Shown here: one piece after another, positions 12,290 through 28,175 of the stretch | Layout of the letters: the number at the start of each line of letters is the position of its first letter | Position numbering within the stretch: position 1 is the first letter of the stretch | From: Ficedula albicollis | Taxonomy: Eukaryota; Chordata; Aves; Passeriformes; Muscicapidae | NCBI RefSeq assembly: GCF_000247815.1 | Contig: NC_021674.1 | Location: forward strand, 82,568,935-82,632,934 | Reading direction: 5' to 3' | DNA: 64,000 nucleotides | Notes under the pieces: model-generated | Seen by the model: only the letters and a program-made list of their open reading frames with translations | Database searches by the model: none | What the model was told of the DNA's origin: nothing | Program-made: the position numbers and the translations under genes

Positions 12290-13572
12290 CACCTACCAGC
12301 TGGACTTTGTGCCACTGACATCTGCCCTTTCAAGTCCAGTTGTTCTTCTTGTCTAATCTCAAGTATCGTCACTGCAACTTTTCCTGTCCCTCGCTGTTAA
12401 ATTTTAATTAAAAAAAAAAAAAATTAGGAAGAAACACAAGCGTGCCGTTTACTTCCTAGGCTGGAAAATCCCAACTCTCCCCGTTCAACCTTCTTACATG
12501 TACTTTCTTTTTTCCAAAAAATTATTTTTCAAAAAAAATATTATTTAAAAATAATGCTTTCACATTCTAGCATCTAGGGAAAACCAAAGAGAGGACAGAC
12601 ACTTTTGTATTTTAAAGTTAGTTCTTTAAAATGAATCTTTCAAAGAAAGGGTTATCTGAGTTCATGACACCTGGATGGAATTTGCAGAAATTTTCTGAGC
12701 ACTTCTGCTCCTTTTTTTTCTTCATTTAAGGAAATTGGCAAAGCAAAAATGTTCAGACCTGTACTTCCTTTCTTCAGAGGCTAGTCCTGAAAAAGCCCTC
12801 TTGAGCTAATATGTAAATGTGTATTGCTGAATAAATTAAGGATTAGAAAAATGAGGCCAAACTCATTCAGTTTACTTTTTCCAGCCAGCCTTGTATAAAT
12901 GAGGTGGCAATCTAGAAGAAGCTGGTCTTTTCATTTAAACTGGGACTGTTCCAGAAGACCATGTACGAATAGAAATATTTATTGAAGATGAAATGTTCCA
13001 GACTTAAATGGGGGATAGGAACAGTAAATTCCTGAATAGAAAACTGTATTTAATTTTATAATATTTGATTTTTTATATATTTTTTTTCTTACATCATAAA
13101 TATTTTAATCTATTTCAAAAACCAGAAAGTATGTTACCTTGGTATTCTTAAAAATTTACTTCAGACATTTAGACATCATCAATTAGATGATTTATAATTA
13201 TTTTTTCTAATTCTGCATTAAAAAGTTTTGTATCTTTTTCTCAGAGAGTAGTTTGGCACATGGGCACTTGTTCATTTTTGTGAGTCAATTGACATTCAGA
13301 ACTGACTTTACTTAAAATATATGTCTTTATTTTGGCTCTCAGTTACTTTCCTAATCCATCTTAGTCCCAGTCTGAAAGCTAACAGCAGACTTCCTTTAAT
13401 ATAGGTATGCCTCATAGCAAAATTCAGTAAAGAATTTGCTTTCCTATGAAAGAAAGTTTGAGGTAAGGAGAAGATGTGGAAAGTCTTAGAGACATATCCA
13501 AAAAGATACTTTTGCCTCAAGTTCAAATCTTTGTCACAAGGAAACCTTGCTGACCAAAAAAAACCACCACCA
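12290..13572. other. AT-rich non-coding sequence
   Basis: A 13-base A run lies near 12410. The rest is AT-rich, with many stops and no recognised element. Confidence 0.6.
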
Positions 13573-13580
13573 CCCCCCCC

Positions 13581-13611
<31 letters not shown>
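13573..13611. repeat. C10 then G29 homopolymer switch
   Basis: Ten C are followed directly by twenty-nine G, forming a perfect potential fold-back of ten base pairs. The left flank is AAAAAAACCACCACCA and the right flank is C followed by fourteen A. The proline- and glycine-rich frames across it are artefacts of the tract. Confidence 0.95.
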
Positions 13612-13613
<2 letters not shown>

Positions 13614-15660
13614 AAAAAAAAAAAAATAGTTTTTCAAAGAATTTCTGATTAGCTACTATTTCAGTATCACAAATAGGTATCACAAACCTGAAGCAGCAGT
13701 GGCAATAATAAATAATTAATTGCATTTAATTTTCCTTCATTCCTGTAGTCCCTTAACTCATGATAATGAGCAGGAAAAGCAACCCACCCACCACCTGCCT
13801 CTAAGCCAGGGTAGGCAAGGTCTGATATTTATCTCCCCAACTGTTTTCTGCATGAGGGCACACCTCAAGGCCAGCACTCTGTGGAGGTGTTTGCAATGAG
13901 TGAGCAAACACCCTACTCTAGCACTGGTGGTCTGCCAAGTCTGATCCTGAAGATCTGACCTCCCAGACTCTGGCATTCTTTCTATAAATGCTGTGACTGC
14001 TGAGGAGGTCCCAGTGGGACAGACAGAGGCTGGTGAGGCTCACAGGATCTCCTGCCTGGCTTCCTCTCCAGCCACTGCCAGCAATGGATGGACATTTCCA
14101 CTGACCCCATGGGCATTCCATTTTCTTATTCTGGCAGGGTGACCCCAACTTTAAACACACAAGTGGTTATGGACTTGGCTCAAAAACCCTTTACATTCAA
14201 TATCAAGCCTATTCCATCTGATCTCTCTTCCATACCAAGGTCCCATGCAAGATGCTCTCTTTCTCTCTGTTGCAGCATTATCTTCAAAGAGAAAGTGCCC
14301 TCTTAGATGTCTGAGAATTCTGTGTGAATTGAAACATAGACCAAAGACAGAGAAGTGTGCCTTGAGAGCTCCAAACAGTATTTCTGACTTTGTTCACCAG
14401 CTCAGGGAGTCAGTTCTTGACCTTTTTCATTGGTTATGCCCTGCCTCCCCCTGCACACACACTCACAATCCACAAACCCCTCAGCAGACTTCCCCAGGGT
14501 GTTGAAACAACAGCAGGTTCTTTCTCACAGCTTGGGGGGTGGGTACAGGGGCATAAATGGAACCTAGGTTTCCACAGGGCCCTTCTCATGACTCAACCAA
14601 AAGCATACAAAGTATAAACCATAGGAGATGGTGGGAAGTCTCGACTCTGTGCTACCCCTAATGGGCCAGTCCCAGTGTCCGTGACAACTGACAAGCCTGG
14701 ATCTATGGAACCTGAGATATAATACTTACATTGCCATAATAAGCAGCACTAGCTTTGCCTTTGTGTAGAGCACTCTAAGGATCTGCTTTCCTCTGAGAAT
14801 TAACCTCCAGCTCTCTTTTCTGGCCCAAAATTCATGGTGGTAAATCTTCACACAGCTGCTGCTGATCAGGACCACCACAGGTGGTTGCAGATCCACTCCC
14901 TGGTGGTGGAAATCATTTGCTGTGTGCTGGGCCATTTCCACATGCAGGGAATGGAGTGAAATTATCCTTTTCTCCCTCACATACCACCTCCTCAGGAGAA
15001 GATCCCCAAAGCTAGCTTCCATCACTTTTCCCCTGCTCTTCCACACTAGGAGCTTCTTTGCTGTCCATAATGCAATCAAAATCATTTTTCTTTCTCTTTG
15101 GGAAGTAAAAGTTCTCAGATGAAATATAAATTATGCCTGGGGATCTACTACTCAATCATATATTTTTGATTAATGGCATTACTTTGTACTGCTAGTCAGC
15201 TACATGCTTCCCACCAGTTATAGTCAGACTGCCAGATTTTTTTTTCCTGAGACTGTTGTTAATTCTGAAATATATTTACAAGGTTTGAAGGCCTGCTTGT
15301 CCTTTCATAAAGCAACACAGTGCAAAATGTATCAAACATCTCCCTCGGCAGCATACAGGAAGAATAGACCTTGGAATTGGTATGAATTCCAGTTTATGGA
15401 GATAATTAATTCAAATGGTACAGACTCAAAGACATTAACAGGATTTGCTAGATACAGAGCACTTATAGTGGTGTGTATAATATATGATTTAATAAACCAA
15501 AAGTTGGCAGACTCTGCTAGCTAGTCCTAAGTAATAATGATACTGACTTCTGTCTAGAGTTCTTCGTTATGCTTAGCAAATCACACTCCTGTCTTTTAAT
15601 CAGTCCCGTGGAAGTTACAGGGGTTGTGGGTCACCATGAGATGGGTACTGAGGGAGTGAA
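13612..15660. other. Non-coding sequence, somewhat richer in GC
   Basis: Base composition is more balanced from about 13750 to 15100. Frames of 106-119 codons occur (14726-15085 minus, 15204-15524 plus) and have no recognisable domain. No splice-consistent exon chain was seen. Confidence 0.5.
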
Positions 15661-15909
<249 letters not shown>

Positions 15910-16036
15910 ATGCTCTGAAATTCATGACTATGAAATTAATATTAATACGGAAAGGAATAGGAAATGGCTTTCTGCACATTTATTGGTATCTTGAAGCTGC
16001 AGAAAAAAAAAAAAAAAAGCTCATTAATTTATATAC
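15910..16036. other. Short AT-rich spacer with an A run
   Basis: A run of about 16 A lies near 16002-16018. Nothing else was seen. Confidence 0.7.
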
Positions 16037-16102
16037 TTCAGTAATTAGCAATTTCCAGTCTCTATAGAATTTCAGTAATTAACAATTTCCAGTCTCTATA
16101 GA
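16037..16102. repeat. Tandem duplication, 34 bp unit
   Basis: Two copies of a unit starting TTCAGTAATTA and ending CCAGTCTCTATAGA, at 16037-16070 and 16071-16102. They differ at one base (TTAGCAATT against TTAACAATT). Confidence 0.92.
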
Positions 16103-18385
16103 GTGATTATCTTCAAACATAGGCTTCTGCAGTGGGAAGCACAGAACCCTGCCAAGTCTGCACACAGTTCTCTCACTGTAAAAGTGAAGGAACTCCAGAT
16201 TCTCTGTAGTGCAACTGGCATCTCCTTCTGAATCATTTTGTAAGTTCCACAGCTGAGCATATCAGGTTAACCTTGCACTTCTGAAAGCCACTGTGTGTAC
16301 TCCCTTTCTCCTCCAGCAGTCAGACAGTGGCACATCTGTGTTCAGTCCATGGTGTGGGTAGCAGGGGGGTTGTCTCCAAGTTGTGGCTGCCTGCCTGTGT
16401 GCTATCATTCTCTCTCTGCACTTCAAAAGAGATGATGCATTGAGTCTCTCCACCTTCAGTGTCAGGTAATGCACAGAAGAAAACAGAATATAATGTGTGT
16501 GGGGGTGTCATCATCCTGAAAATAATTTTAACCTTGCATTCATCCTAATTTCAAAATAAATTTATTTCTAATGAAACAGTTTACTGTTGTTGCTAGTTAC
16601 TTTACTGATGTACAAATAATTTCTGCAGGTAAAGCCCCAGCTTCCCTGCACTTATATTTAAAACTAGAATATCTTTTTACATCTATCAGGTGCCAAAAAA
16701 AACCCCAACTTTTCAGTAGTTTGAAGTTAAAAGAACTCCTTTTTATTACATCTTTTGCTTAAGATGTGCTTAAGATGTTTTCAAAAGCAAAAAATACAGT
16801 TAGACCAATCTCAAGTAGTAGAAAATTAAAATCTTTTTCAATCTGACATTAGTACCCAATGGTTACTATTATCTGGCATTATCTCTTAGAATTAAAAAAA
16901 TCCTTTGCAAACTGAACTCTCTTCTAACAGCCAAGTGCTTTTCACCCCTGTTGAAGACGCTTGCTGTTATTTTTGTATTTACTGTTAGCTTTGGTAGATA
17001 AGCTACTAATATTACCTCTGTGCAATTTTCTTACAAAGTCTCTGAATGGCTTTTGTGGCAATTTCTGCCATCAGGGACCACTGTTTATTAAAACCTTGTT
17101 AGATAGTTATTTGACAGGTCTAAGACTCCAGGCTTTGACATGGCAGAGGTAGCTCTTGTACAGTGGTTTCTCAGAACATCCCTCACAAGAAGCTGTGTCT
17201 CACCAAGCAGAGTGAGTCCTAAACTTAGAAGCAGGTATGGTGCCGACAGGCCAAAGAAGAAAATGAAAAAAAGGTTTAATTTTGTTTTAATTTTGTTTTA
17301 TCTAAAGCCTGCTATAGTTAGATAAAGTTATATAAGTTAGGTATACAAATATATATATATATATATAGTTAGGTATAGTTACATAAGACTTCAGTCTTAT
17401 CTTAAAGGAAATAAAACTTTACTGAGGGAAGAGCAGGAACCGAAGGAGTAAGCCAAAAAACACAAGTCTTTGGTTTACCTGACTTCTTAAAAAACAGTCA
17501 TGCTCCAGCCTAGGTAAAGAAAGACAGTGGAGCAGAGACAAGGAAATAGATGGGAGAACCTGCTCCAAGCAGTTACTGAAGGCCCAGGAGCACACGCATC
17601 AAGGTGAGCCCTTTGGCTGCCCCTTCTCCCTCCCCTCAGCCTCCCTCCTAGTCTGGTGAGTTACAGCAAATGACAGTCATGGGTGACAGCAGCAAGAAGC
17701 GAGAGCAGCAGATTTCTTGAGAAACTCAGTGCAACTGAATGCTCAGGCTGCTGACATATGTTGTGGAGACAGATTTCCGCAGTATGCAGACTGAGATGCA
17801 TAATCTGAGCAAGGTTATGAGCCAAACATCTTCAGTGTTTATTGAAAACATCCCTGATGTTTAAAATTCTGTGGTCTTCTGAAATCCAGCCCTGCAGTTA
17901 TTTCTCCCTTTCAGAGAGAACCAGACACTCAGATACTTTAGGAACACGTGGGTCCCTTTTTTCCCCTCCCTCCTAGCAGGAGAGACAGTTTAGCCTGCTT
18001 TTCCTGGTTCACATCCTGGGATGAATCAGTGCAGACAAACAGCAGAGAGGCAGCTCAGAGGCCCTTACAGGAGCAGAAGAGGAGCAGTCAGTCACTCTGG
18101 GCAGGGTTCACTGTGCAGAGACAGCAAGAGGGGAGGAGAGTGATTTATGTGGGTCCCTTTATAAGGGAGTCTGGCATTCAGATACAGTGTGGGATTTTTC
18201 TTTGAAAAACAAACAAATACTAGTTATACTTCCCTGTCTGGAAAAACTCAGTCCTTTAGCCAGTCCCGCTCCTCTTTGCTCATTCTTTTAACTCTCACTC
18301 CTGCTAAGCTGCTTTAGAGGTATTTTTGGAGATATTCAGACTTGGAACGCTGTGTTCCTCCTAGCTGTTTTCAAACCTTCTTGCA
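16103..18385. other. Non-coding sequence with an (AT)n patch
   Basis: A short (AT)n run lies at 17349-17367, with GTTAGGTATA on both sides of it. A GC-richer patch at 17940-18200 holds an 85-codon frame that I do not recognise. No gene or known transposon was seen. Confidence 0.5.
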
Positions 18386-18483
18386 TGATGTTCCTTTCCA
18401 CAGCACTGGTCTTTAGGCCAGCCAGAAATAAGGATGATGTTCCTTTCCATAGCACTGGTCTTTAGGCCAGCCAGAAATAAGGA
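18386..18483. repeat. Tandem duplication, 48 bp unit
   Basis: Copies at 18386-18433 and about 18434-18483 share GATGTTCCTTTCCA, then GCACTGGTCTTTAGGCCAGC and CAGAAATAAGGAT. They differ at one base (CCACAG against CCATAG). Confidence 0.92.
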
Positions 18484-19810
18484 TATTGCTGAGCACAATA
18501 AAGGCCTTGTATATCCTCCCCAATAACTACTTTGAAGACGGTGACATATCTGAAGGGATTTCAGCATAATTTTAAAATGCCAAAGGACATTCAAAGGCAG
18601 TGTCTGGTGACATTATGCATGACAGCACTTCCCTGCAAAGGTGGGAAGTGAGAAGAAATAAAAGCTAGATGGGATTATCTGTTGAAGTGTACCAAGACTT
18701 GGCTCTGTGTGAAGAGGGGCTGTAACATCTTAGCTCTTGTAAAACTGCCCCTTGTGCCAGTCTCTGTGTGTGTGCATATGAGTAAAAGGGGGACCAAGTG
18801 ACAATATGCTCGTGGCAGTGCAGAGATCTGTTCCCATCGATAGGATGCTGTTTTTCTGGAGTTATCTCTTGAAAATTCAGAAATCCTTCAAATAGAAGAG
18901 AGAAAGGCTTTTGTGTAGAAGGAGAGGACTGCTAAAGTTCTACAACCCCAGATATCCATGCTCAGTTCTGTCACATTTTAATGTCAGCCTATTTAGTTTG
19001 TTCATTTTCTGTCAAGTATCATGCATGCAATCTATTGGTCTGCCTGAAACCACGTCATGTATTGAAGGCTAGACAAGAACTAGGAAATATTTCATCTTTG
19101 TGTGATCAAAACTTACAAGCTATTGTGTAAGGTAGTTTTAGAGCATTGCTGCACATGTAAACTGGATTCCTGCCATATGCACCAAGAGGACATGTCAATT
19201 TTATGTGCAGTTTATGTGGCAGCAAGCATGTTTCCCAGCTCCCATCCTGGATGTTTCTACAACTGTTGTGTCTCCCCACTGCTGCTGGGAACAAATGGAG
19301 GGACAATGGTCTGGGACCCCCTGAAATAAAACATAAACTTACTTTTTCAAGTAAAACTTCATTGTTGACTCTTTTCTCTATTGCCATGTCCCATTATATT
19401 GGTCCTACTGGTTAAATGTCCATCATCACACTTCTGATTTCTGAAAAACACATTAGACTTTTCATGGAAGGGACTGGAGTCCTTAGAATTTTAGTCACTC
19501 GCTTGCACTTGCTAGTGCAAATAACAGGTTTTGGAGTAGATAAAATACATAAAACGTGTATACACATGCACACAGACACACACAAATGTAAAAAAATCCT
19601 ATGGTTATTTGTTTTACTGAGAGCTGTTGTGTTATACTGAGAGCAAAGATATGCATTAGACTCCATTTATTTTCTACTCAGTTTAAAATGGTGTGCTATA
19701 AGCAATCATCCTATAGCTAAAAGAAATTCAAGCCATACTGTTCCTAGGAGTCTTCTGTGCCTTAAAAGCCCACACAGATCTCACATTGCAGTGCAGATCT
19801 CACAGTGCAG
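18484..19810. other. Non-coding sequence, nothing recognised
   Basis: Overlapping frames of 70-93 codons on both strands at 19100-19670 look like chance. A GCAGATCTCACA-type 18 bp duplication occurs just before 19810. Confidence 0.55.
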
Positions 19811-20095
19811 TTCCCTATTGAAACACAGAACATCCATTATTATGGATGTGCCAAACAGATAAATATTCTCTCTTCATTACAGGTGCCCAGGTAGAATCAG
19901 TTGTAATCTTGGTTCCAACAGCTTTGAAGGGAGACTGGATTTACCCAGTAGAGCACAGGTTCCCTATTGAAACACAGAACATCCATTATTATGGATGTGC
20001 CAAACAGATAAATATTCTCTCTTCATTACAGGTGCCCAGGTAGAATCAGTTGTAATCTTGGTTCCAACAGCTTTGAAGGGAGACTGGATTTACCC
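19811..20095. repeat. Perfect direct duplication, period 149
   Basis: A unit of about 137 bases starts TTCCCTATTGAAACACAGAA and ends GGGAGACTGGATTTACCC. It occurs at about 19811-19947 and 19960-20095, with a 12-base filler between. I see no difference between copies. Each copy contains TCTCTCTTCATTACAG followed by GTGCCCAGG, which resembles a splice acceptor, but no exon could be defined. Confidence 0.95.
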
Positions 20096-20706
20096 TGAAT
20101 GTTTCCTAATCCCACAATACTTTCATGGAATGCTACTGAACATTGCAGAGCGTGACAATTTCTGTGGTGTGCATTACAAAGAATGATTTATTTTCTCTGA
20201 CAAATCTTGCGGAATATATTCTATACTGCCGTTTGGGAGGGGTTTTAAACATAACAGAAAAAACTCAGAGAAAAGTCTCTCATAAAAGGTGATTTAGGTT
20301 GATAGGTGAAAACATTGAGGTTTTAGCATACTTTTCTCTGGTTTGTCACCAAGTAGAGTAAAGGTGGACCTAACAGAGATCTACTTAGCATTTTCCCTTA
20401 AAATAACCCAGTGACAGATGCCTGTACCACTGTGCAGAGCACTTGAAGTCTGACTTTCAGAATGATTTATGCCATTCAGCATGCTAATAGGTTCCTTCAA
20501 AGGCACTTTTCCACTACTTCTCTAACAAATTGGTTCAAAGTGGGACACTCATGACTCCAGCACACAGAGAAAACACATATTGCTACCGTAAGAGTTACCA
20601 GCAGCACCAGGAAGGTGCATATATTTTTGGAAGTGGCAGGGCTGGAGGACAGTACTAGGTTTGAGTTTCTACCTATACCTTTATAGAAAGCAGCAAAACC
20701 TAAAAG
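20096..20706. other. Non-coding sequence, nothing recognised
   Basis: No open frame of note and no recognised repeat. Confidence 0.6.
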
Positions 20707-20729
20707 AATAAAATAAAATAAAATAAAAT
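20707..20729. repeat. (AAAAT)n microsatellite
   Basis: About four units of AAAAT run directly into the G tract. The sequence resumes with ATAAAATAATGG on the other side of it, as if the tract interrupts an AT-rich repeat. Confidence 0.9.
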
Positions 20730-24450
<3,721 letters not shown>

Positions 24451-24960
24451 TGTCATGGATGAGTGGAATGCACCTCACTCCTAAGAGAGAAGCAGTAACA
24501 TGTTTTATTCAAGTGAAACAATAATTTAAGAGAGTTCAATAAATTTGATGGAATGTAACACCTTTTGGAATGACCCACACAGAGCCTGGAGGGGTAAGGA
24601 AGACCTTCTCTTTGATTCATGAGTACACTCTTCATCCCAAAACTTTGGATGGAGCCTAGGTGTGGCTAGATCCAACCTTAACCTCTGATTTAGACAATGA
24701 TTTATGCCTAATGGATCTGGTATACAATGTTTATAATAATATTGAGTAGTTACATGGGTTAGTAATGGTTTTTCAGTACTAATTCAGGATGTTATCAGTC
24801 ACTGAGGATCTGTCACAAGTGAAGGGTGCCTCCACCTTGAGCAAGGAAGGATCTCAGTCTCAGGTATCCCAGCTTGCAGGTTCATCACAGGCATGAGGTC
24901 CCTGTTGCTTCTTAGTCAACCTGAGCCAAAGTACAGCCTGGAGCCAATTTACCCATCACA
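24451..24960. mobile_element. Possible solo LTR, about 510 bp
   Basis: The block begins TGTCATGGATGAGT and could end with CCATCACA, giving TG...CA ends. Its texture (moderate GC, short direct words, an AATAAA at about 24538) is like avian LTRs. I could not find a convincing target-site duplication and do not recognise the family. Treat as a suggestion. Confidence 0.25.
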
Positions 24961-27900
24961 GGCAGCCTCTGGATAACTTAAATTATTTTGTAAATTCTCA
25001 GATACTAGAAGAGGTTTTCCACAGTATAGATGGAGGCTAGGAACCTTGCTGTCAGATGCTTTTTTTCTGTTTGAAATAACCCTGCACATGTACAAAAGGA
25101 ACTTTTTACTATCCTGCCCTGGTCCCAGGCCCTTCAGCTTCAGAAATGCCAGAGTCAAGTATATATAATTCCTCTTTCTTTCCAATTTGGTTTTGTTGGT
25201 TTGGGTTCTTTTTCCTTCTTTTGTTGGTCTAATTACAGTACGCAGTTGTCTTCTGTCAGCAGGAAGCATATGAGAAAAGGTTTGGAAATTTATATGCTGA
25301 AGCTCTGTACTCTCTTACAATCCCAGCAAGAGCTGGTTTCTAATCCTTTAAATATCAGGATTTCATTAAAGTTTTCTTTCCCTCTTCTAATTCTTGGTAT
25401 GATTCACAACTGAATTGAGCATTAGGCTGTTTAAACAGTAAGACATTTACACAGAGGAACTCCAGCTGTAGTGTAAATACTATTTAACAAGATTTTTTTT
25501 AAAAGACATAGTCCTGGAAAAGTCATTATAGCTATTTGCTTGCCAGAAACTATAGGAATAAGAGAAAAATCCTTTGTGTGTCATTTATTATTGTCACTTT
25601 ATGGGTCAGGGAATTATAAACAGCTCTAAGTATTTTGCAATAGCAACTTTTTACTCAAAGCTCTTCTTTTTAAAATGCAATGTCTGGTTTTTAGCTGTTA
25701 CAGTACTTCAGTGCATACTTTTAGTCACTTCAGCTAAGTTGCCTAAGTTTTTTTACAATTATGGATGCCAAGAAGATTTTATAGCCACATGTAAATGCTA
25801 CCAGTTTTGCTTACTGTGTATATAAATCTTGTACCAGCATTGTGACTGTCAGTCAGAAAATAACTTTTATAAGTATGACTGCTAGATGGTTTACTTAATC
25901 TAATAGCTTCCAATCCACATAAAGTTAGTTAAGAGTTCCTGCTATAACCCTTTGTGACAAACTTACACAAAATTCACATAAATCCCATAAATATATACTA
26001 CTTCTCATCAATTTTAATTCCTTCTGCTGACATATAATCCATAGTAAATTTGGTATAACCTATTGATAGACTCCATATGAGTCTATGAGATTTTTTTTTA
26101 CATAGGGTTAGATACTCTGAAACTCCCTAAAACACTCATGGGAGAAATACCTTGACTGTCCAGTGGCTTTAAGCTCATTATTGTCCTGTAACCTTTCTCT
26201 TTACATAACAAGGGACTCCAAAGGCCAACTAAACTCCCACTAAACTAAAATGCAACACAAGCTGCTTACTGTATTTCTGAGATAATCCATCCAATGCATT
26301 TGAGCTAACTTTAGAATACATTTCATGCTCACACTTCCATGTAAATTCTCAGTGAAAGACCAGAGTTTAAATGTGTATTAAAATTTCAGTGTAAGTTCTT
26401 AGATGGTGAGATACATTCTTACTAGTTTTGCAGGGTTATGGTCAGTCCTTATGTCTTTCAAAACAAAAGAAAACCTTCTCATTTACATAACACATGAAAA
26501 TAGAGCCAAGAGACAAATATCCTGTGTGCAAAATATGGTGGTAAAAAAAAAAAAGTAATGTAGCTGTACTGGTGCAACTGAAAATGATATGCAAAAATAC
26601 TTTCATCAAAGCAGTACAAACTTTTCATCAAATAAAATTAATAAGCCAAGATAATTTATAAAATCATTATTCATTTTAATTTTCCTTACAATTTTACTCT
26701 CAGAAGACAGGAATTACTTTTAACAAGGAAGGCCAAAGCAGATAAAAAAAGTAACTAAGGAGAAAAGCCTAAGGAAAGCAGCTGCTTTGAAGTAGTCATG
26801 AACACCAAAAATTATTTTATCATAATTTTCTAAATTTCCCAGCTTAGGCCAAAAATAAAACATGGTACATTAATTAAAACCTGCAGTGGAAAATTATACA
26901 ATTTAGGAAATCACAGAGCTCTTAGGAAAGAGGAAGGTTGTTGACAGGTGTTTTTTAAAAAACCCAGAACCCTCCTGAATATACAGAGTTTTAAAGCATG
27001 ATATCTTTACAGATCTGGGTAAGGATAGCATTACAATCTGAGGTTGAATCAGAACAAAGTCTTCTGTCCTTGTGTCATGTGTGCATCCCTTTCAGAATGT
27101 TAAATTACCTGGGCCAATAGCTCAGTACGTGAGCCAGACAGACCCAGGGAGATTAGATATAAATTCCACCCCAGATATTAAAGTTTGGCTCCAGCTCAGC
27201 AGCAGAAGATTGATTCTTTGTGTATCTACAGTGGACAGATAGTTGCAAGTTCTTTTACAAAGTAAGAATACTTTTGACCTGAGTATCTGTCCTATAGCAA
27301 AGAATTCCATAGAGAACATCATATTGTCATTATAATTTGAGCTAAAAAAACAGGTTTTACAACAATATCTTCTTGTTGAGGGTTATTTTTTATTGTAATT
27401 TCCTTCTTGCTTCTCCCATTATGTGCTTTTAGCCCTTCCCTTACTCTTTTTTTTACTCTTCTTCAATTCCTTGTTTCCACCTCAGAAGAACAGTCAGCTC
27501 CTGAGCAGCCAGTAAGTTTACTCACACAGATATTAACAAGGTTAGTGCATCATCCCTCTTGATGATACTGTATGGGGGAACTAAAAACATGAAGTTGCCA
27601 AGAGAAATTCATTTAAGAATCAATTATTTAAGGCTGACTGTGCAATTATAACACAAACCCATCTCATATAGATTTCTATCCAGCCAAATCCTGAGAAATA
27701 ACAAACTACCAAAATTAACTGTTTCCCACAAGGTTGGCTGCTCTAGCAACAAGGTGTCCTGGGACAAACATTCCTTTTGCTGATCCTGCTTTATCTATAA
27801 CAGATCAGAGGGGTGGAAACCACAATCCACAGCAACCAACCTTAGAACCACCAACAATCAACTAACTCTGTATGAAGGGGCTGCTCAGCAGCAGTGAACC

Positions 27901-28142
27901 ATAAGAAGGGCACGGAATGCATACAGTGGATGCTCTCAGCCTTCTGCTCCCCAAGGGCCTTTGGTGCATTTATACCATTATATATATGATATATTTATAT
28001 CTTTATAATAAGATACTAGTATGTAATCAGTAATGGCAAATGCTATTCATTCTCAAAAAAACTCTGAGTATATGATACGTTGAAAACTTGGACTAAATCT
28101 GATTTATATGTAACTGTTGCATGTGAGAAGTAGATTTATTTA
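24961..28142. other. AT-rich non-coding sequence
   Basis: Long AT-rich stretch with (TA)-like patches near 27980-28010. Frames of 66-106 codons (24949-25269 minus, 25574-25825 plus) are not recognisable. Confidence 0.55.
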
Positions 28143-28175
28143 CCTTATGATTAATGTAATTCGTTAATCATAAGG
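28143..28175. repeat. Perfect inverted repeat, 12 bp arms, 9-base loop
   Basis: CCTTATGATTAA at 28143-28154 and TTAATCATAAGG at 28164-28175 are exact reverse complements with a 9-base spacer. There is no T run after it, and bacterial-type terminators do not apply here. Confidence 0.95.

Noticed and set aside
17940..18200. GC-richer patch as a promoter or first exon
   Set aside because: A TTTATAAG word is present but there is no CpG cluster, no splice donor and no recognisable protein.
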